NCBI RefSeq assembly: GCF_026011715.1
Contig: NZ_BRVM01000025.1
Span: 1-38,988 of the forward strand
Source of the DNA: Cytobacillus sp. NCCP-133
GTDB lineage: Bacteria > Bacillota > Bacilli > Bacillales > Cytobacillaceae
Length of the DNA stretch: 38,988 nucleotides
Direction: 5' to 3'
In this document: positions 7,938-16,499 of the stretch, piece after piece
How positions within the stretch are numbered: position 1 is the stretch's first letter
How the letters are laid out: the number at the start of each line of letters is the position of its first letter
Made by a program: the position numbers and the translations under genes
The notes under the pieces: model-generated
What the model saw: only the letters and a program-made list of their open reading frames with translations
Database searches by the model: none
Told to the model about the DNA's origin: nothing

Positions 7938-9821
7938 TCACATTCCAAACTTCTTTAGTCTTTTATAAAATGTACTTCGTGGAATACCAAGGAATTTTGC
8001 TGCTGCTGTTACATTTCCATTTGTCCGTTTTAATGCGTCCAGCATTAAATCTCTTTGTATTTTCTCCCGTGCGTTTAATCTTGTTTCTTCCGCGCTTCTT
8101 TCTTCAATCGAATACTCTGGAGGTGATGGATGATGCAAGTATAATAGCTCTAAGGGCTGTTCTAAAGGGAGATGGCCTGAAAGTTGTTCTGGAAGCATAA
8201 TGTGCAGCCTCTCTAACAGGTTGGTCAGTTCCCTTATGTTTCCCGGCCAGTCATAGTCTCTTAAACTAGTGATCAGATCTTGAATGCTCATGCGATTTAA
8301 GCTCCAGTTGTTCCTTTGGCAAATATGCTTAATAAGATACGGGATATCTTCTTTTCTATTTCTTAAAGGCGGAACATCAATCGGATAAACATTTAACCGG
8401 TAATAAAGGTCCTCTCGGAATTCTCTCCGTTTTACAAGATCCGTAATGTCACGATGTGTGGCCGTTATAATCCGGACATCCAAAGGTACTTCTTTAGTGC
8501 CGCCAATCGGAGTGACTTTCCTTTCCTGAAGGACCCGTAGTAAAGCGACCTGCATCGTATGCGGAATTTCACCAATTTCATCAAGAAAAATCGTTCCCTT
8601 TTGAGCTTGTTCAAATTTCCCTTTATACCCTTGACGCTTGGCCCCGGTAAATGCCCCCTCTGCATACCCAAAGAGCTCACTTTCCATAAGGTCTTTAGGA
8701 ATGGCCCCGCAATTCAAAGAGATGAAAGGGCCGTTTTTGCGGCGGCTGTTTTCGTGAATGGCCCTTGCAACCATCTCTTTCCCTGTACCCGTTTCCCCTG
8801 AAATGAATACGGTAGCATCGGTTGGAGCTACGAGCTTTACTTTTTGTAACGTTCTTTGAAATACCTCACTTATTCCACTTTCCCCTTTAAATACAAAGGA
8901 GTCTGCTGGTCTTGTTGAAGAAGGAAATACGTGTTGATGATGAGTATTTACTTCTGACAGAAAAAAGCAGATTCCATTCATGCCATTGCCTTCATTTACA
9001 TAGAGTGGCATTTCAGCATTAATTTGATATCTGTTATGCAGCATTCCCTGCAGATTCATACCAATGACATGTGGTATTTTTTCACGGATGGGTTTACTTG
9101 CGGATATGATTTGTTTGTGTTGATTGCATACAATGAAGAGCTGGCTGTGATGGGTCTCAGCTAATTGGGCTGCTTGCTGGACAAGAGTGATTTCTTTGCT
9201 GTGGGATCTCTTGATTAATTCTTTTTCAATAGCATAAGCAATCGAAGTCACCATGCCAATCATAAAAGGATGAGATTGCTCTACGGGACATGAAACATCA
9301 ATGACTCCCAGTAATCCTCCATTATCATCCAAGATGGGAGTCGCAGAGCAGCTCCATTGATGAGAAGCCACAGAGTAATGCTCAGGGCCCTGAATCATGA
9401 CGGCTTCTTTAGTTTCCAGTGCCGTTCCGATTGCATTTGTCCCGACAGCAGCCTCAGTCCAGCGTACGCCTTCCATAAAGTTAATTCTGCGGGCATCCTT
9501 TAATGTTTTTTCGTTCCCTAATAGGGATAATACATATCCATCCGGATCGACCAATAATGCCATCATGCCTGAACTTTTTATCATCGGATCCATCTTCTTT
9601 AAATATGGGTCAGTCATTTCGATAAGCAGTGAATTTTTAGCTTTCTTATTATGTAATTCCTCTTCAGTTAATAAATGCATGCCTTTATTCAAATATGGGT
9701 TTACTCTTTCTTTTTTACATCGGTACCAGGATTCCAATATTCGTTTGTCTAATCGTGCTTGATCAAGAACACCTTCATGAACAAATCGCTTCCAAGTATC
9801 AAAATAAAAAGTCGTATCCAT
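7938..9821 (-). CDS. acoR: Sigma-54-dependent activator of acetoin catabolism, AcoR-like
   Basis: This is a 627-residue sigma-54 enhancer-binding protein. Its N-terminal sensor half includes a GAF-like domain (about 60-210, with AVGTNAIGTALE as in AcoR). The AAA+ domain has Walker A GETGTGKE at 342-349, the sigma-54 contact loop GAFTGA at 389-394 and Walker B GTIFLDEI at 409-416. A Fis-type helix-turn-helix closes the protein (GNVTAAAKFLGIPRSTFYKR). I start at ATG 9821 because GAGGGGG lies just upstream; an in-frame ATG 39 bases further out lacks such a site. It lies directly after the aco operon whose -24/-12 promoter (15863-15879) needs this kind of activator. It has its own sigma-A promoter with a cre site, implying that carbon catabolite repression acts through this regulator. 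Confidence 0.93.
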   Translation of the reverse strand: MDTTFYFDTWKRFVHEGVLDQARLDKRILESWYRCKKERVNPYLNKGMHLLTEEELHNKKAKNSLLIEMTDPYLKKMDPMIKSSGMMALLVDPDGYVLSLLGNEKTLKDARRINFMEGVRWTEAAVGTNAIGTALETKEAVMIQGPEHYSVASHQWSCSATPILDDNGGLLGVIDVSCPVEQSHPFMIGMVTSIAYAIEKELIKRSHSKEITLVQQAAQLAETHHSQLFIVCNQHKQIISASKPIREKIPHVIGMNLQGMLHNRYQINAEMPLYVNEGNGMNGICFFLSEVNTHHQHVFPSSTRPADSFVFKGESGISEVFQRTLQKVKLVAPTDATVFISGETGTGKEMVARAIHENSRRKNGPFISLNCGAIPKDLMESELFGYAEGAFTGAKRQGYKGKFEQAQKGTIFLDEIGEIPHTMQVALLRVLQERKVTPIGGTKEVPLDVRIITATHRDITDLVKRREFREDLYYRLNVYPIDVPPLRNRKEDIPYLIKHICQRNNWSLNRMSIQDLITSLRDYDWPGNIRELTNLLERLHIMLPEQLSGHLPLEQPLELLYLHHPSPPEYSIEERSAEETRLNAREKIQRDLMLDALKRTNGNVTAAAKFLGIPRSTFYKRLKKFGM

Positions 9822-9909
9822 AGAGCCCCCTCTTATTAGAAAAAATTTTCCGGCATACATTTATTTCATTAGAAAAAGAGAATCTGGGTGTTATAGGCAA
9901 TTCAAGTTT

Positions 9910-9938
9910 ATTATATTAAATTATGTATCCGCTTTCAA
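9910..9938 (-). promoter_or_regulatory. Sigma-A promoter of acoR
   Basis: On the minus strand TTGAAA (9933-9938), a 17-base spacer and a perfect TATAAT (9910-9915) lie about 90 bases before the acoR start and after the terminator that closes the aco operon. Confidence 0.75.
9923..9938 (-). promoter_or_regulatory. cre (CcpA) site overlapping the acoR promoter
   Basis: TTGAAAGCGGATACAT matches the catabolite-responsive element consensus WTGNAANCGNWNNCWW at every defined position. It covers the -35 hexamer and most of the spacer, so bound CcpA would be expected to block acoR transcription. The functional reading is inference. Confidence 0.7.
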
Positions 9939-9966
9939 TAAACAATGATCTCTTATTATGAATATT

Positions 9967-9999
9967 CAAAAAAAATAAACTTCGCGCATTAGCACGAAG
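9967..9999 (-). terminator. Terminator of the aco-bdh operon
   Basis: On the minus strand CTTCGTGC, loop TAAT and GCGCGAAG form an 8 bp stem with one G-U pair, followed by TTTATTTTTTTT. It begins 12 bases after the bdhA stop. Confidence 0.85.
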
Positions 10000-10011
10000 C
10001 CTGAAATTATC

Positions 10012-11070
10012 TTATAATGATGGATCTACCAATATTTTAATTTGGTTTTTATTTTTCGTGAGTGCTTCAAACCCTTCAGTAACGATTTGATCAAGGGAAA
10101 TCTTTTTCGTGATTAACTCTGTTGCTCTAATTTGTCCATTGGCAATCAATTGAATAACTTGCGGGAAGATGTTTCGATAAGCTATGATACTAGTCATTTT
10201 TCTCTCTGTTAAAATAAATTGGTTTACCGGAATGCTGGCAGGCTTTTCCCATATGCTGATATTTACTACATTCCCTTCAGGTTTTGTCGATTCAATTGCT
10301 GTATAAATAGTAGCCTCGATTCCGGCTACCTCGAATGCGACATCAACTCCAAGCTCATTTGTAAATTCTTTTATGGCTTGAATGGGGTCTCTTTCTAAAG
10401 GATCAATGATAAGGTCTGCTCCAGCCTGTTCTGCAAAGTCTCTTCGTTCTGGGGAAACCTCGACCGCAACAATTTTACTTGCACCCGCAGCCTTAGCTGC
10501 TTGAATAACCAACAAACCGATAGGCCCAGTACCAATAACAGCGACTGAATCCCCGATCTTCATGTCGCTTTGGCGGACAGCGTGAACGGCAACAGCTGCT
10601 GGCTCAACTAGAGCTGCTTGTTCCCATGTCATATTATCCGGAATTTTATGAATCATCTTAGATGGCACCACACTGTATTCTGAGAAGCCGCCTAATCCGC
10701 CAGACAGACCTATAAACCCTAATTGTTCACAAACATTATAATGTCCTTTCCGGCAAGAATGGCATGTTCCGCAACTGTAAATCGGCTCTACGCAAACGCG
10801 GTCACCCACTTTAATTCCAGTCACATCTTCCCCAACAGCAGAGACCACCCCAGCAAACTCATGGCCCATGACAATCGGCGCTTTATCCTTTGATATGGGG
10901 TGGGCTTCTTCTACTGGGATAAAAATGGGGCCTGCCAAATATTCATGCAGATCTGACCCGCATATGCCACAATAATAGACCTTTACTTTCACCTGATCTC
11001 TTTCAAGAGAAGGCTCAGGAATAGTTTCGACACGGATATCTTTTGTATCATACCAAAGAGCAGCTTTCAA
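10012..11070 (-). CDS. bdhA: 2,3-butanediol (acetoin) dehydrogenase, zinc-dependent
   Basis: This 352-residue medium-chain zinc alcohol dehydrogenase fits BdhA, which interconverts acetoin and 2,3-butanediol with NAD(H). Visible are the catalytic zinc region CGICGSDLHEY with GHEFAG, the structural zinc cysteines CGTCHSCRKGHYNVC, and the Rossmann motif GTGPIGLLVIQAAKAAGA. The start lies 16 bases after acoL's stop behind GGGAGG. Being last in the operon, it lets the cell feed butanediol into acetoin cleavage. In the B. subtilis layout acoR follows acoL directly, so this gene is an addition to that arrangement. A related sugar-alcohol dehydrogenase cannot be fully excluded by sequence alone, but the context makes BdhA likely. 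Confidence 0.88.
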   Translation of the reverse strand: MKAALWYDTKDIRVETIPEPSLERDQVKVKVYYCGICGSDLHEYLAGPIFIPVEEAHPISKDKAPIVMGHEFAGVVSAVGEDVTGIKVGDRVCVEPIYSCGTCHSCRKGHYNVCEQLGFIGLSGGLGGFSEYSVVPSKMIHKIPDNMTWEQAALVEPAAVAVHAVRQSDMKIGDSVAVIGTGPIGLLVIQAAKAAGASKIVAVEVSPERRDFAEQAGADLIIDPLERDPIQAIKEFTNELGVDVAFEVAGIEATIYTAIESTKPEGNVVNISIWEKPASIPVNQFILTERKMTSIIAYRNIFPQVIQLIANGQIRATELITKKISLDQIVTEGFEALTKNKNQIKILVDPSL

Positions 11071-11086
11071 TCATATACCTCCCTTT

Positions 11087-12466
11087 TTATACATGCACAG
11101 CATGACCAACGGCACTTAGCAGCGCTTCATGAACTGCTTCGGAAAGGGTTGGATGTGCTGCAATGAAGTTCTCCATTATGTCTGCTGTCAATTCTGCATG
11201 AAGCATGACAGCTCCTTGCCCTATAAGCTCTGTTGCATGGGCTCCCACGATGGAGATACCAAGGATTTCTCCGAATTCCGGATCGATAATAACCTTTACT
11301 TTTCCAGCCTGTTCATTGGCGATTAGCGCCTTGCCATTTGCCGAGAATGGAAACTCACCTATTCTGATATCGCCATATTGTTCTCTTGCCTGCTTTTCTG
11401 TTAAGCCAACACCAGCAATTTCAGGTGATGTGTAAATACAGCGGGGAACAGCACTGGCATAAACCTCGGCATCCATCCCGCAGGCATTTAAAGCCGCCAC
11501 TTTTCCTTCGTGGAAAGCCATATGGGCAAGCTGAATTCCTCCAATTACATCACCGCATGCATAAATTGTCGGGATGTTTGTTTGCATTTGGTCATTAACA
11601 TGGATCCCCTGATTTGAGAAATCAATCCCTATCCCCTCGATGCCCAAGTGATTTACTTTTGGTTTGCGGCCAATAGAAACGAGAACCCGGTCTGCCTGAA
11701 TTTCATGGAGGCCCTTATCGTCTTCAATGAACGCTTTCTTTCGGGCTGATTCCAAATCCTTGAGAGCGGCAGAAGTATATATAGCTGCACCATCTTCTTC
11801 AAGCTGTTTATGTAAGATCCTGGCGATATCGTGATCTTCACCTGGAAGCAGCTGATTTGCCATCTCGACAATGGTCACTTTTGTACCCATTCTGCTGAAA
11901 ATACTGGCAAACTCACAGCCGATTACACCTCCGCCGATAATCAGCAGTGAGGACGGGATCGACTGAAGCGACATTGCCTGGCCGCTATGAATCACCCATT
12001 CTCCATCAAAGGGAGCGAAGGGCAATGGGACAGGTTCCGAGCCTGTCGCTATTATGATTTTATCTGCCTTAATCTCCTGCTGATGTCCATTGCTCTCCAC
12101 CTGCAGAACCTGACTTGATTTAAAAGAGGCAGATCCTTTTATTATTTTCACTTTATGTTTCTTCATTAAATATTGAATCCCAAGAACAAGAGTTGAAACG
12201 ATCCTGTTTTTACGATCCTGAACTGCATTCCAATCAATTTCTATTTGCCCAGATGGCAGACGAATCCCAAACTTATTGGCATGATATAGCTGACTGTACA
12301 CTTCAGCACTTTCTAAAAGAGATTTTGTTGGCATACAGCCTTCATTTAAACATGTTCCTCCAAGTGGCCCTTGGTCAATAATGGTCACTTCCTGTCCCTG
12401 CTGGGCAGCAGTAATGGCAGCTACATATCCAGCAGGTCCACCTCCAATAATTGCGATCGATCCCAA
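11087..12466 (-). CDS. acoL: Dihydrolipoyl dehydrogenase (E3) of the acetoin dehydrogenase complex
   Basis: This E3 flavoprotein reoxidises the dihydrolipoyl group of AcoC with NAD+. The 459 residues show the FAD motif IIGGGPAGYVAAITA, the redox-active disulfide in GGTCLNEGCMPTKS (Cys39 and Cys44), a second nucleotide motif LIIGGGVIGCEFAS, the FAD segment TNIPTIYACGDVIGG, and the catalytic AAHPTLSEAVHEA with the His-Glu pair. Length is normal. It is separated from acoC by 15 bases, and acoC and acoL are adjacent in the operon. Confidence 0.95.
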   Translation of the reverse strand: MGSIAIIGGGPAGYVAAITAAQQGQEVTIIDQGPLGGTCLNEGCMPTKSLLESAEVYSQLYHANKFGIRLPSGQIEIDWNAVQDRKNRIVSTLVLGIQYLMKKHKVKIIKGSASFKSSQVLQVESNGHQQEIKADKIIIATGSEPVPLPFAPFDGEWVIHSGQAMSLQSIPSSLLIIGGGVIGCEFASIFSRMGTKVTIVEMANQLLPGEDHDIARILHKQLEEDGAAIYTSAALKDLESARKKAFIEDDKGLHEIQADRVLVSIGRKPKVNHLGIEGIGIDFSNQGIHVNDQMQTNIPTIYACGDVIGGIQLAHMAFHEGKVAALNACGMDAEVYASAVPRCIYTSPEIAGVGLTEKQAREQYGDIRIGEFPFSANGKALIANEQAGKVKVIIDPEFGEILGISIVGAHATELIGQGAVMLHAELTADIMENFIAAHPTLSEAVHEALLSAVGHAVHV

Positions 12467-12481
12467 AGCATTCCCTTCTTT

Positions 12482-13714
12482 CTATAAAAGCATCGTTACT
12501 GGCTCTTCTAAAAACTGTTTGACCGATTGTAAAAATGCTGCAGCCGGTGCTCCATCAAGGACACGGTGGTCAAACGTCAGACTGAGTGGCAGGATGCTTC
12601 TTTTGACAATTGTTTCCGCCTTAAAAACTGGAGTATCATAGAAAGCGCCGACCCCAAGAATTCCTGATTCCGGCGGATTTAAGATGGGGGTGAAATGTTC
12701 CACACCGTAAGAGCCAAGATTACTGATCGTAAATGTAGATCCCTGCATCTCGTCACTGCTCAACTGCCCTTCCCTTGCCTTTTTTGCCAAAGCTTTAATG
12801 CTGCTTGATAATTCAATGATCGAACACTTTTCAGAATGGCGAATAACTGGAACAACCAAGCCCTTATCAACAGCAACTGCCATTCCAAGATGCACATGCT
12901 TGAATAAATGAATCGTTTCATTGATATAAGCACTATTCATTTGCGGATGCTGCTGAAGCGAAAGCACTACCGCACGTGCAATAAAGTCAGTCATAGTCAG
13001 TTTATTTTCATAACGATTTTGAACCGTTTCGGCTGTTTGCTTCTGCAGAGCGATTAATTCCGTCACATCCACCTTCATGTTCATCGTCAGCTGTGCTGTC
13101 TGCTGCAGGCTATCATGCATTCTGCCTGCAATAACCTTTCGAATGCCAGAAACCTTCATTTCCTGAGCCTGTTCAGCCGGTTCTAAAGCTGCTGATTTGT
13201 CTATTTGCTTCTTCTCTGCCTTATGCTCACGTGATTGTTTCAAAGCTTCCTGGACATCTTCCTTCGTAATTCTTCCGCCAGGTCCTGTACCCTGGATTTC
13301 ACTAATATTGATGCCGCCTGCTTCTGCCATTTTTCTGGCTACTGGAGAAATTTTCACGCGGTCTCCACCGGATTTCACCTGCTTGCTCTTCTCTGGTGTT
13401 TCTTTTACTGGAGATTCAGCATCTCCTTTAGGCTCCTGGGTTTGTACAGAGTCACTCACCGGAGCAATTTTTTCACCCGGTTTCCCGATATAACAAATAA
13501 CAGCTCCTGGCGGGACTCCTTCCCCTTCAGGAACGGCAATTTCCAATAATGTTCCTTCTGCTGGAGATTCTACATCAATTTCAATTTTTTCCGAGCTAAC
13601 ACTGGCAATCGGTTCTCCTTTTCCAACCTGATCCCCGACCTGCTTGTTCCATATGGATACCGTACCTTCTTTCATGGCCATTCCCAATTTTGGCATTACA
13701 ACTTCTACTGACAT
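12482..13714 (-). CDS. acoC: Acetoin dehydrogenase E2, dihydrolipoyllysine acetyltransferase
   Basis: E2 core of the acetoin dehydrogenase complex; it passes the acetyl group from acetoin to CoA. The 410 residues comprise one N-terminal lipoyl domain (about 1-78, lipoyl lysine in SSEKIEIDVESP), a charged, proline-containing linker (80-118), a peripheral-subunit-binding domain (about 119-158, ISPVARKMAEAGGINISEI then GTGPGGRITKEDV), and the catalytic domain (about 180-410) ending in the active-site motif DHRVLDGAPAAAFL. The single lipoyl domain and this length suit AcoC. The gap to acoB upstream is 18 bases, with a ribosome binding site. Confidence 0.94.
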   Translation of the reverse strand: MSVEVVMPKLGMAMKEGTVSIWNKQVGDQVGKGEPIASVSSEKIEIDVESPAEGTLLEIAVPEGEGVPPGAVICYIGKPGEKIAPVSDSVQTQEPKGDAESPVKETPEKSKQVKSGGDRVKISPVARKMAEAGGINISEIQGTGPGGRITKEDVQEALKQSREHKAEKKQIDKSAALEPAEQAQEMKVSGIRKVIAGRMHDSLQQTAQLTMNMKVDVTELIALQKQTAETVQNRYENKLTMTDFIARAVVLSLQQHPQMNSAYINETIHLFKHVHLGMAVAVDKGLVVPVIRHSEKCSIIELSSSIKALAKKAREGQLSSDEMQGSTFTISNLGSYGVEHFTPILNPPESGILGVGAFYDTPVFKAETIVKRSILPLSLTFDHRVLDGAPAAAFLQSVKQFLEEPVTMLL

Positions 13715-13732
13715 GGTTATCCCGCCTTCCCA

Positions 13733-14761
13733 TTACACTTCAAGAGGTGTTCCTAATAACTCCGATACCACTTTCACCACTCGTTCTGCTTTTGGCAGAT
13801 AAATATCCTCCAGCGGCGGTGAGAATGGTACCGGAGTATGAGGAGCTGTGATCCGTTTTACTGGTGCATCAAGATGATCGAATCCTTTGTCAGCCACCAG
13901 TGCGGCTATATCTGTCGCTATACTGCATCTTGGATTGGCTTCATCTATCACAATGAGTCTGTTTGTCTTTTCTACTGATGAAAGAATCGCTTCTTCATCC
14001 AATGGCGACAGGCTCCGCGGATCAACAACTTCTATTTCAATTCCTTTTTGAGAAAGCTGTTCCGCAGCCTCCAAAGCGGTATGAACCTGCTTCCCTATGG
14101 CTACAACCGTCACGTCCGAACCTTCCCTTTTAATATCTGCTTTGCCGATTGGAATCGTATAATAGCCTTCCGGGACATCACCTGTCATGTTATAGAGGGT
14201 CTTGTCTTCAAAAAAGATGACAGGGTCATTATCCTCGATTGCAGCAAGCAATAATCCCTTGGCTTCATATGGCGTTGATGGAACGACCACTTTCACACCA
14301 GGAATCGCAGTAAATAGTGCATATAAGCTTTGAGAGTGCTGGGCAGCTGCTCTGAATCCGGCGCCATGCATAGTCCGAATCGTCACGGGAACCTGGGCCT
14401 TGCCGCCAAACATGTAACGGAATTTTGCTCCCTGATTTAAAACCTCGTCCAAACAGCTTCCAATAAAATCATTAAACATTAATTCGGCAATGGGACGCAG
14501 TCCGGTAGATGCCGCAGCCATCGCTGCTCCCATATACCCCGCTTCCGTAATCGGTGTATCTAAAATCCGCTCCCGGCCAAATTCCTGCACAAGACCTTTC
14601 GTGACCCCAAGCACACCGCCCCAGGCATCTTCATCCTGCAAGTGGTCAACCTGAGCTCCTCCGGCAACATCCTCACCCATTAAAATGACATTCTCATCCT
14701 TGCGCATCGCTAGTTTCATAGCCTCATTGATGGCCCCTGACATACTTAACTTTCTTGTCAT
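13733..14761 (-). CDS. acoB: Acetoin dehydrogenase E1 beta subunit
   Basis: Beta subunit of the thiamine-diphosphate-dependent E1 that cleaves acetoin to acetaldehyde and an enzyme-bound acetyl unit. The 342 residues follow the E1-beta pattern: N-terminal MSGAINEAMKLAMRKDENVI, GEDVAGGAQ, DTPITEAGYMGAAMAAA, TIRTMHGAGFRAAAQHSQS (the region facing the cofactor), and a C-terminal transketolase-like domain with VVDPRSLSPLDEE and TAPHTPVPFSPPLED. GGAGG lies upstream of the start. It follows acoA by 63 bases. Confidence 0.95.
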   Translation of the reverse strand: MTRKLSMSGAINEAMKLAMRKDENVILMGEDVAGGAQVDHLQDEDAWGGVLGVTKGLVQEFGRERILDTPITEAGYMGAAMAAASTGLRPIAELMFNDFIGSCLDEVLNQGAKFRYMFGGKAQVPVTIRTMHGAGFRAAAQHSQSLYALFTAIPGVKVVVPSTPYEAKGLLLAAIEDNDPVIFFEDKTLYNMTGDVPEGYYTIPIGKADIKREGSDVTVVAIGKQVHTALEAAEQLSQKGIEIEVVDPRSLSPLDEEAILSSVEKTNRLIVIDEANPRCSIATDIAALVADKGFDHLDAPVKRITAPHTPVPFSPPLEDIYLPKAERVVKVVSELLGTPLEV

Positions 14762-14824
14762 GAAAGATTCCTCCTTTTATTTAAACTGTCCTGAGACAAA
14801 ACTTTGCGTTGTATACTCTTAAAA

Positions 14825-15820
14825 CTAATAAGAGACATATACGTCCGTTAACAGCTCGGATGCATTCGGGTATGGACTTTCTTCACTAAACTTTACAGCC
14901 TGGTCCACTGCTGCTTCGACAGATTTTTCAATAGCCACGACTTCACTTTCAGCAAGCAGCTGCTCATTCAACAGGTGCTTTCTAAAGAGAAGAATGGCAT
15001 CTTTTTCCTGCTTATGCTCTGCTTTTTCCTGATCTCCTTTGTAGGTTTGGGCATCTCCCTCAAAGTGGCCATAATTCCGGTATGTCACACATTCAATCAG
15101 TGTCGGACCTTCCCCGCGCCTTGCCCTTTGAACGGCTTCCTCGGCAGCCTGGTAAACAGCCAGAACATCCTTTCCATCGACTTTGATGCCCGGAATATTG
15201 TAGGCAATTGCCCGGTCCACAATGGACTTACAGCTCGATGCGTACGAAAATGGAGTCGCTTCTGCATATCCATTATTTTCAGCAACAAAGACAACCGGAA
15301 GCTTCCAGATCGCAGCCAAATTAATTCCTTCATGGAAAGTTCCATGATTCTGAGCACCGTCACCAAAAAAGCAAACGCTTACATTATCGGTCTTTTTATA
15401 CTTGGCTGTTAGTGCTGAACCACAGGCGAGCGGAAAGCCTCCACCTACAATGCCATTGGCTCCAAGCATCCCTATATCAAAATCGGCAATATGCATGGAT
15501 CCGCCCTTTCCTTTACATAGCCCTGTAACTTTTCCATAAATTTCAGCCATCATTCCATCCAAATCACAGCCTTTAGCAATGCAGTGCCCATGTCCGCGAT
15601 GGGTGCTTGTTATGCTGTCCTTGTCATTTAAATGAGCACAAACCCCAACAGCGACAGCTTCCTCCCCAGCATATAAATGAACAAATCCCGGCAGGATTCC
15701 CTTTGCAAACAACTCATGAACTCTGTCCTCAAAATTTCGGATTTCAACCATTCTTTGATACATCCACTGGGCTTTTTCCTTCGTTAAAGCTACATCTTTA
15801 CTGCTTTCCAATGCTTTCAT
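14825..15820 (-). CDS. acoA: Acetoin dehydrogenase E1 alpha subunit
   Basis: Alpha subunit of the E1 component, carrying the thiamine diphosphate motif: GDGAQNHGTFHEGINLAAIW followed by KLPVVFVAENNGYAE. Earlier landmarks are the start of the fold (RMVEIRNFEDRVHELF), GFVHLYAGEEAVAVG and GRGHGHCIAKG-like residues (HRGHGHCIAKGCD). At 331 residues it is full length. First gene of the operon, it starts 43 bases after the -12 element of a sigma-54 promoter, behind AAGGAGG. A decayed copy of its last third lies at 25646-25960. Confidence 0.95.
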   Translation of the reverse strand: MKALESSKDVALTKEKAQWMYQRMVEIRNFEDRVHELFAKGILPGFVHLYAGEEAVAVGVCAHLNDKDSITSTHRGHGHCIAKGCDLDGMMAEIYGKVTGLCKGKGGSMHIADFDIGMLGANGIVGGGFPLACGSALTAKYKKTDNVSVCFFGDGAQNHGTFHEGINLAAIWKLPVVFVAENNGYAEATPFSYASSCKSIVDRAIAYNIPGIKVDGKDVLAVYQAAEEAVQRARRGEGPTLIECVTYRNYGHFEGDAQTYKGDQEKAEHKQEKDAILLFRKHLLNEQLLAESEVVAIEKSVEAAVDQAVKFSEESPYPNASELLTDVYVSY

Positions 15821-15862
15821 TCTTTCAGCCTCCTTGGAAAAATAGATTTCAGATAAATTAGT

Positions 15863-15879
15863 TGCAAGAACCGTGCCAA
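15863..15879 (-). promoter_or_regulatory. Sigma-54 (SigL) promoter of the aco operon
   Basis: On the minus strand TTGGCAC (15873-15879), five bases, then TTGCA (15863-15867): TGGCACN5TTGCA, a perfect -24/-12 promoter. AcoR is the expected activator. Confidence 0.92.
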
Positions 15880-15923
15880 GAAGCTATGGCACTGATTTCA
15901 GCGTTTCAGGGTAATTTTTGCTC

Positions 15924-15964
15924 AAAAAAAATAGACAAATTGAGACAGTGTCTCGATTTGTCTA
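15924..15964 (-). terminator. Strong dyad upstream of the aco promoter: terminator and/or AcoR site
   Basis: TAGACAAAT (15932-15940) pairs with ATTTGTCTA (15956-15964), and GAGAC/GTCTC extends the stem around a three-base loop. On the minus strand the stem is followed by eight T (15924-15931), a classic terminator shielding the aco promoter from upstream transcription. The inner 13 bases GAGACAGTGTCTC form a perfect odd-length dyad about 65-80 bases upstream of the -24 element, a spacing also suitable for an activator site. Which role applies cannot be decided by reading. Confidence 0.7.
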
Positions 15965-16499
15965 CTTTTGTTTCTATTAAAAAGGGTTTCTATTTTGCAA
16001 CCGGGAGACCCTAACGGTGGTTACCTCCATTCTCGCTCCTCAAGATTAGTTCCAGCAACATCATAAATGAAACCGGCAACATGAAATCACTCCAGCCTGC
16101 ACAAAAATAAGCACTATCCATCATTCCTACAAGAGCTTGCCACAGAGGCAATAAATCAAAACACTTCGTCAAATGGAGCATAAAAACCAACTTGAATGCG
16201 ATGCGTTCACTCTCCCAAGAAATAATCATATTCCCGGACTGCAAATTACTGAGAAACTTATCTTTTCTACTGTACAATTACTTATATATTTGATCCATCT
16301 GAAAAGACCTTATACAATTTTTAGTTAGGTCATTTAGTAATATATAATAAAGCCCTCTTCATATAATTTTAATTCGTTAATATGTAACACATAAAGAAAA
16401 AAATCCATAAACCAGATCATTTTTACCATGATATAATATACAGTTGTATTATGCATATTTTGTAAAAAGATGTAGTTTTTGCTGAAAGGATGATTTAAT
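15965..16499. other. Intergenic region without a supported gene
   Basis: A minus-strand frame over 16011-16277 could encode 88 residues, but it has unusual composition (many Met, Trp and Cys), no ribosome binding site and no recognisable motif. Another minus-strand frame ends with VAGFIYDVAGTNLEEREWR, interrupted immediately upstream by a stop, which hints at a decayed gene of unknown kind. Bases 16280-16499 are AT-rich; a TATAAT at 16432-16437 could belong to the helicase gene promoter, but I see no good -35 hexamer. Confidence 0.4.

Noticed and set aside
16011..16277. Minus-strand frame of 88 codons
   Set aside because: Odd composition, no ribosome binding site and no motif; another frame of the same region looks like a decayed protein end (VAGFIYDVAGTNLEER), so neither is called a gene. 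A resemblance to carbonic anhydrase C-termini was too short to use.
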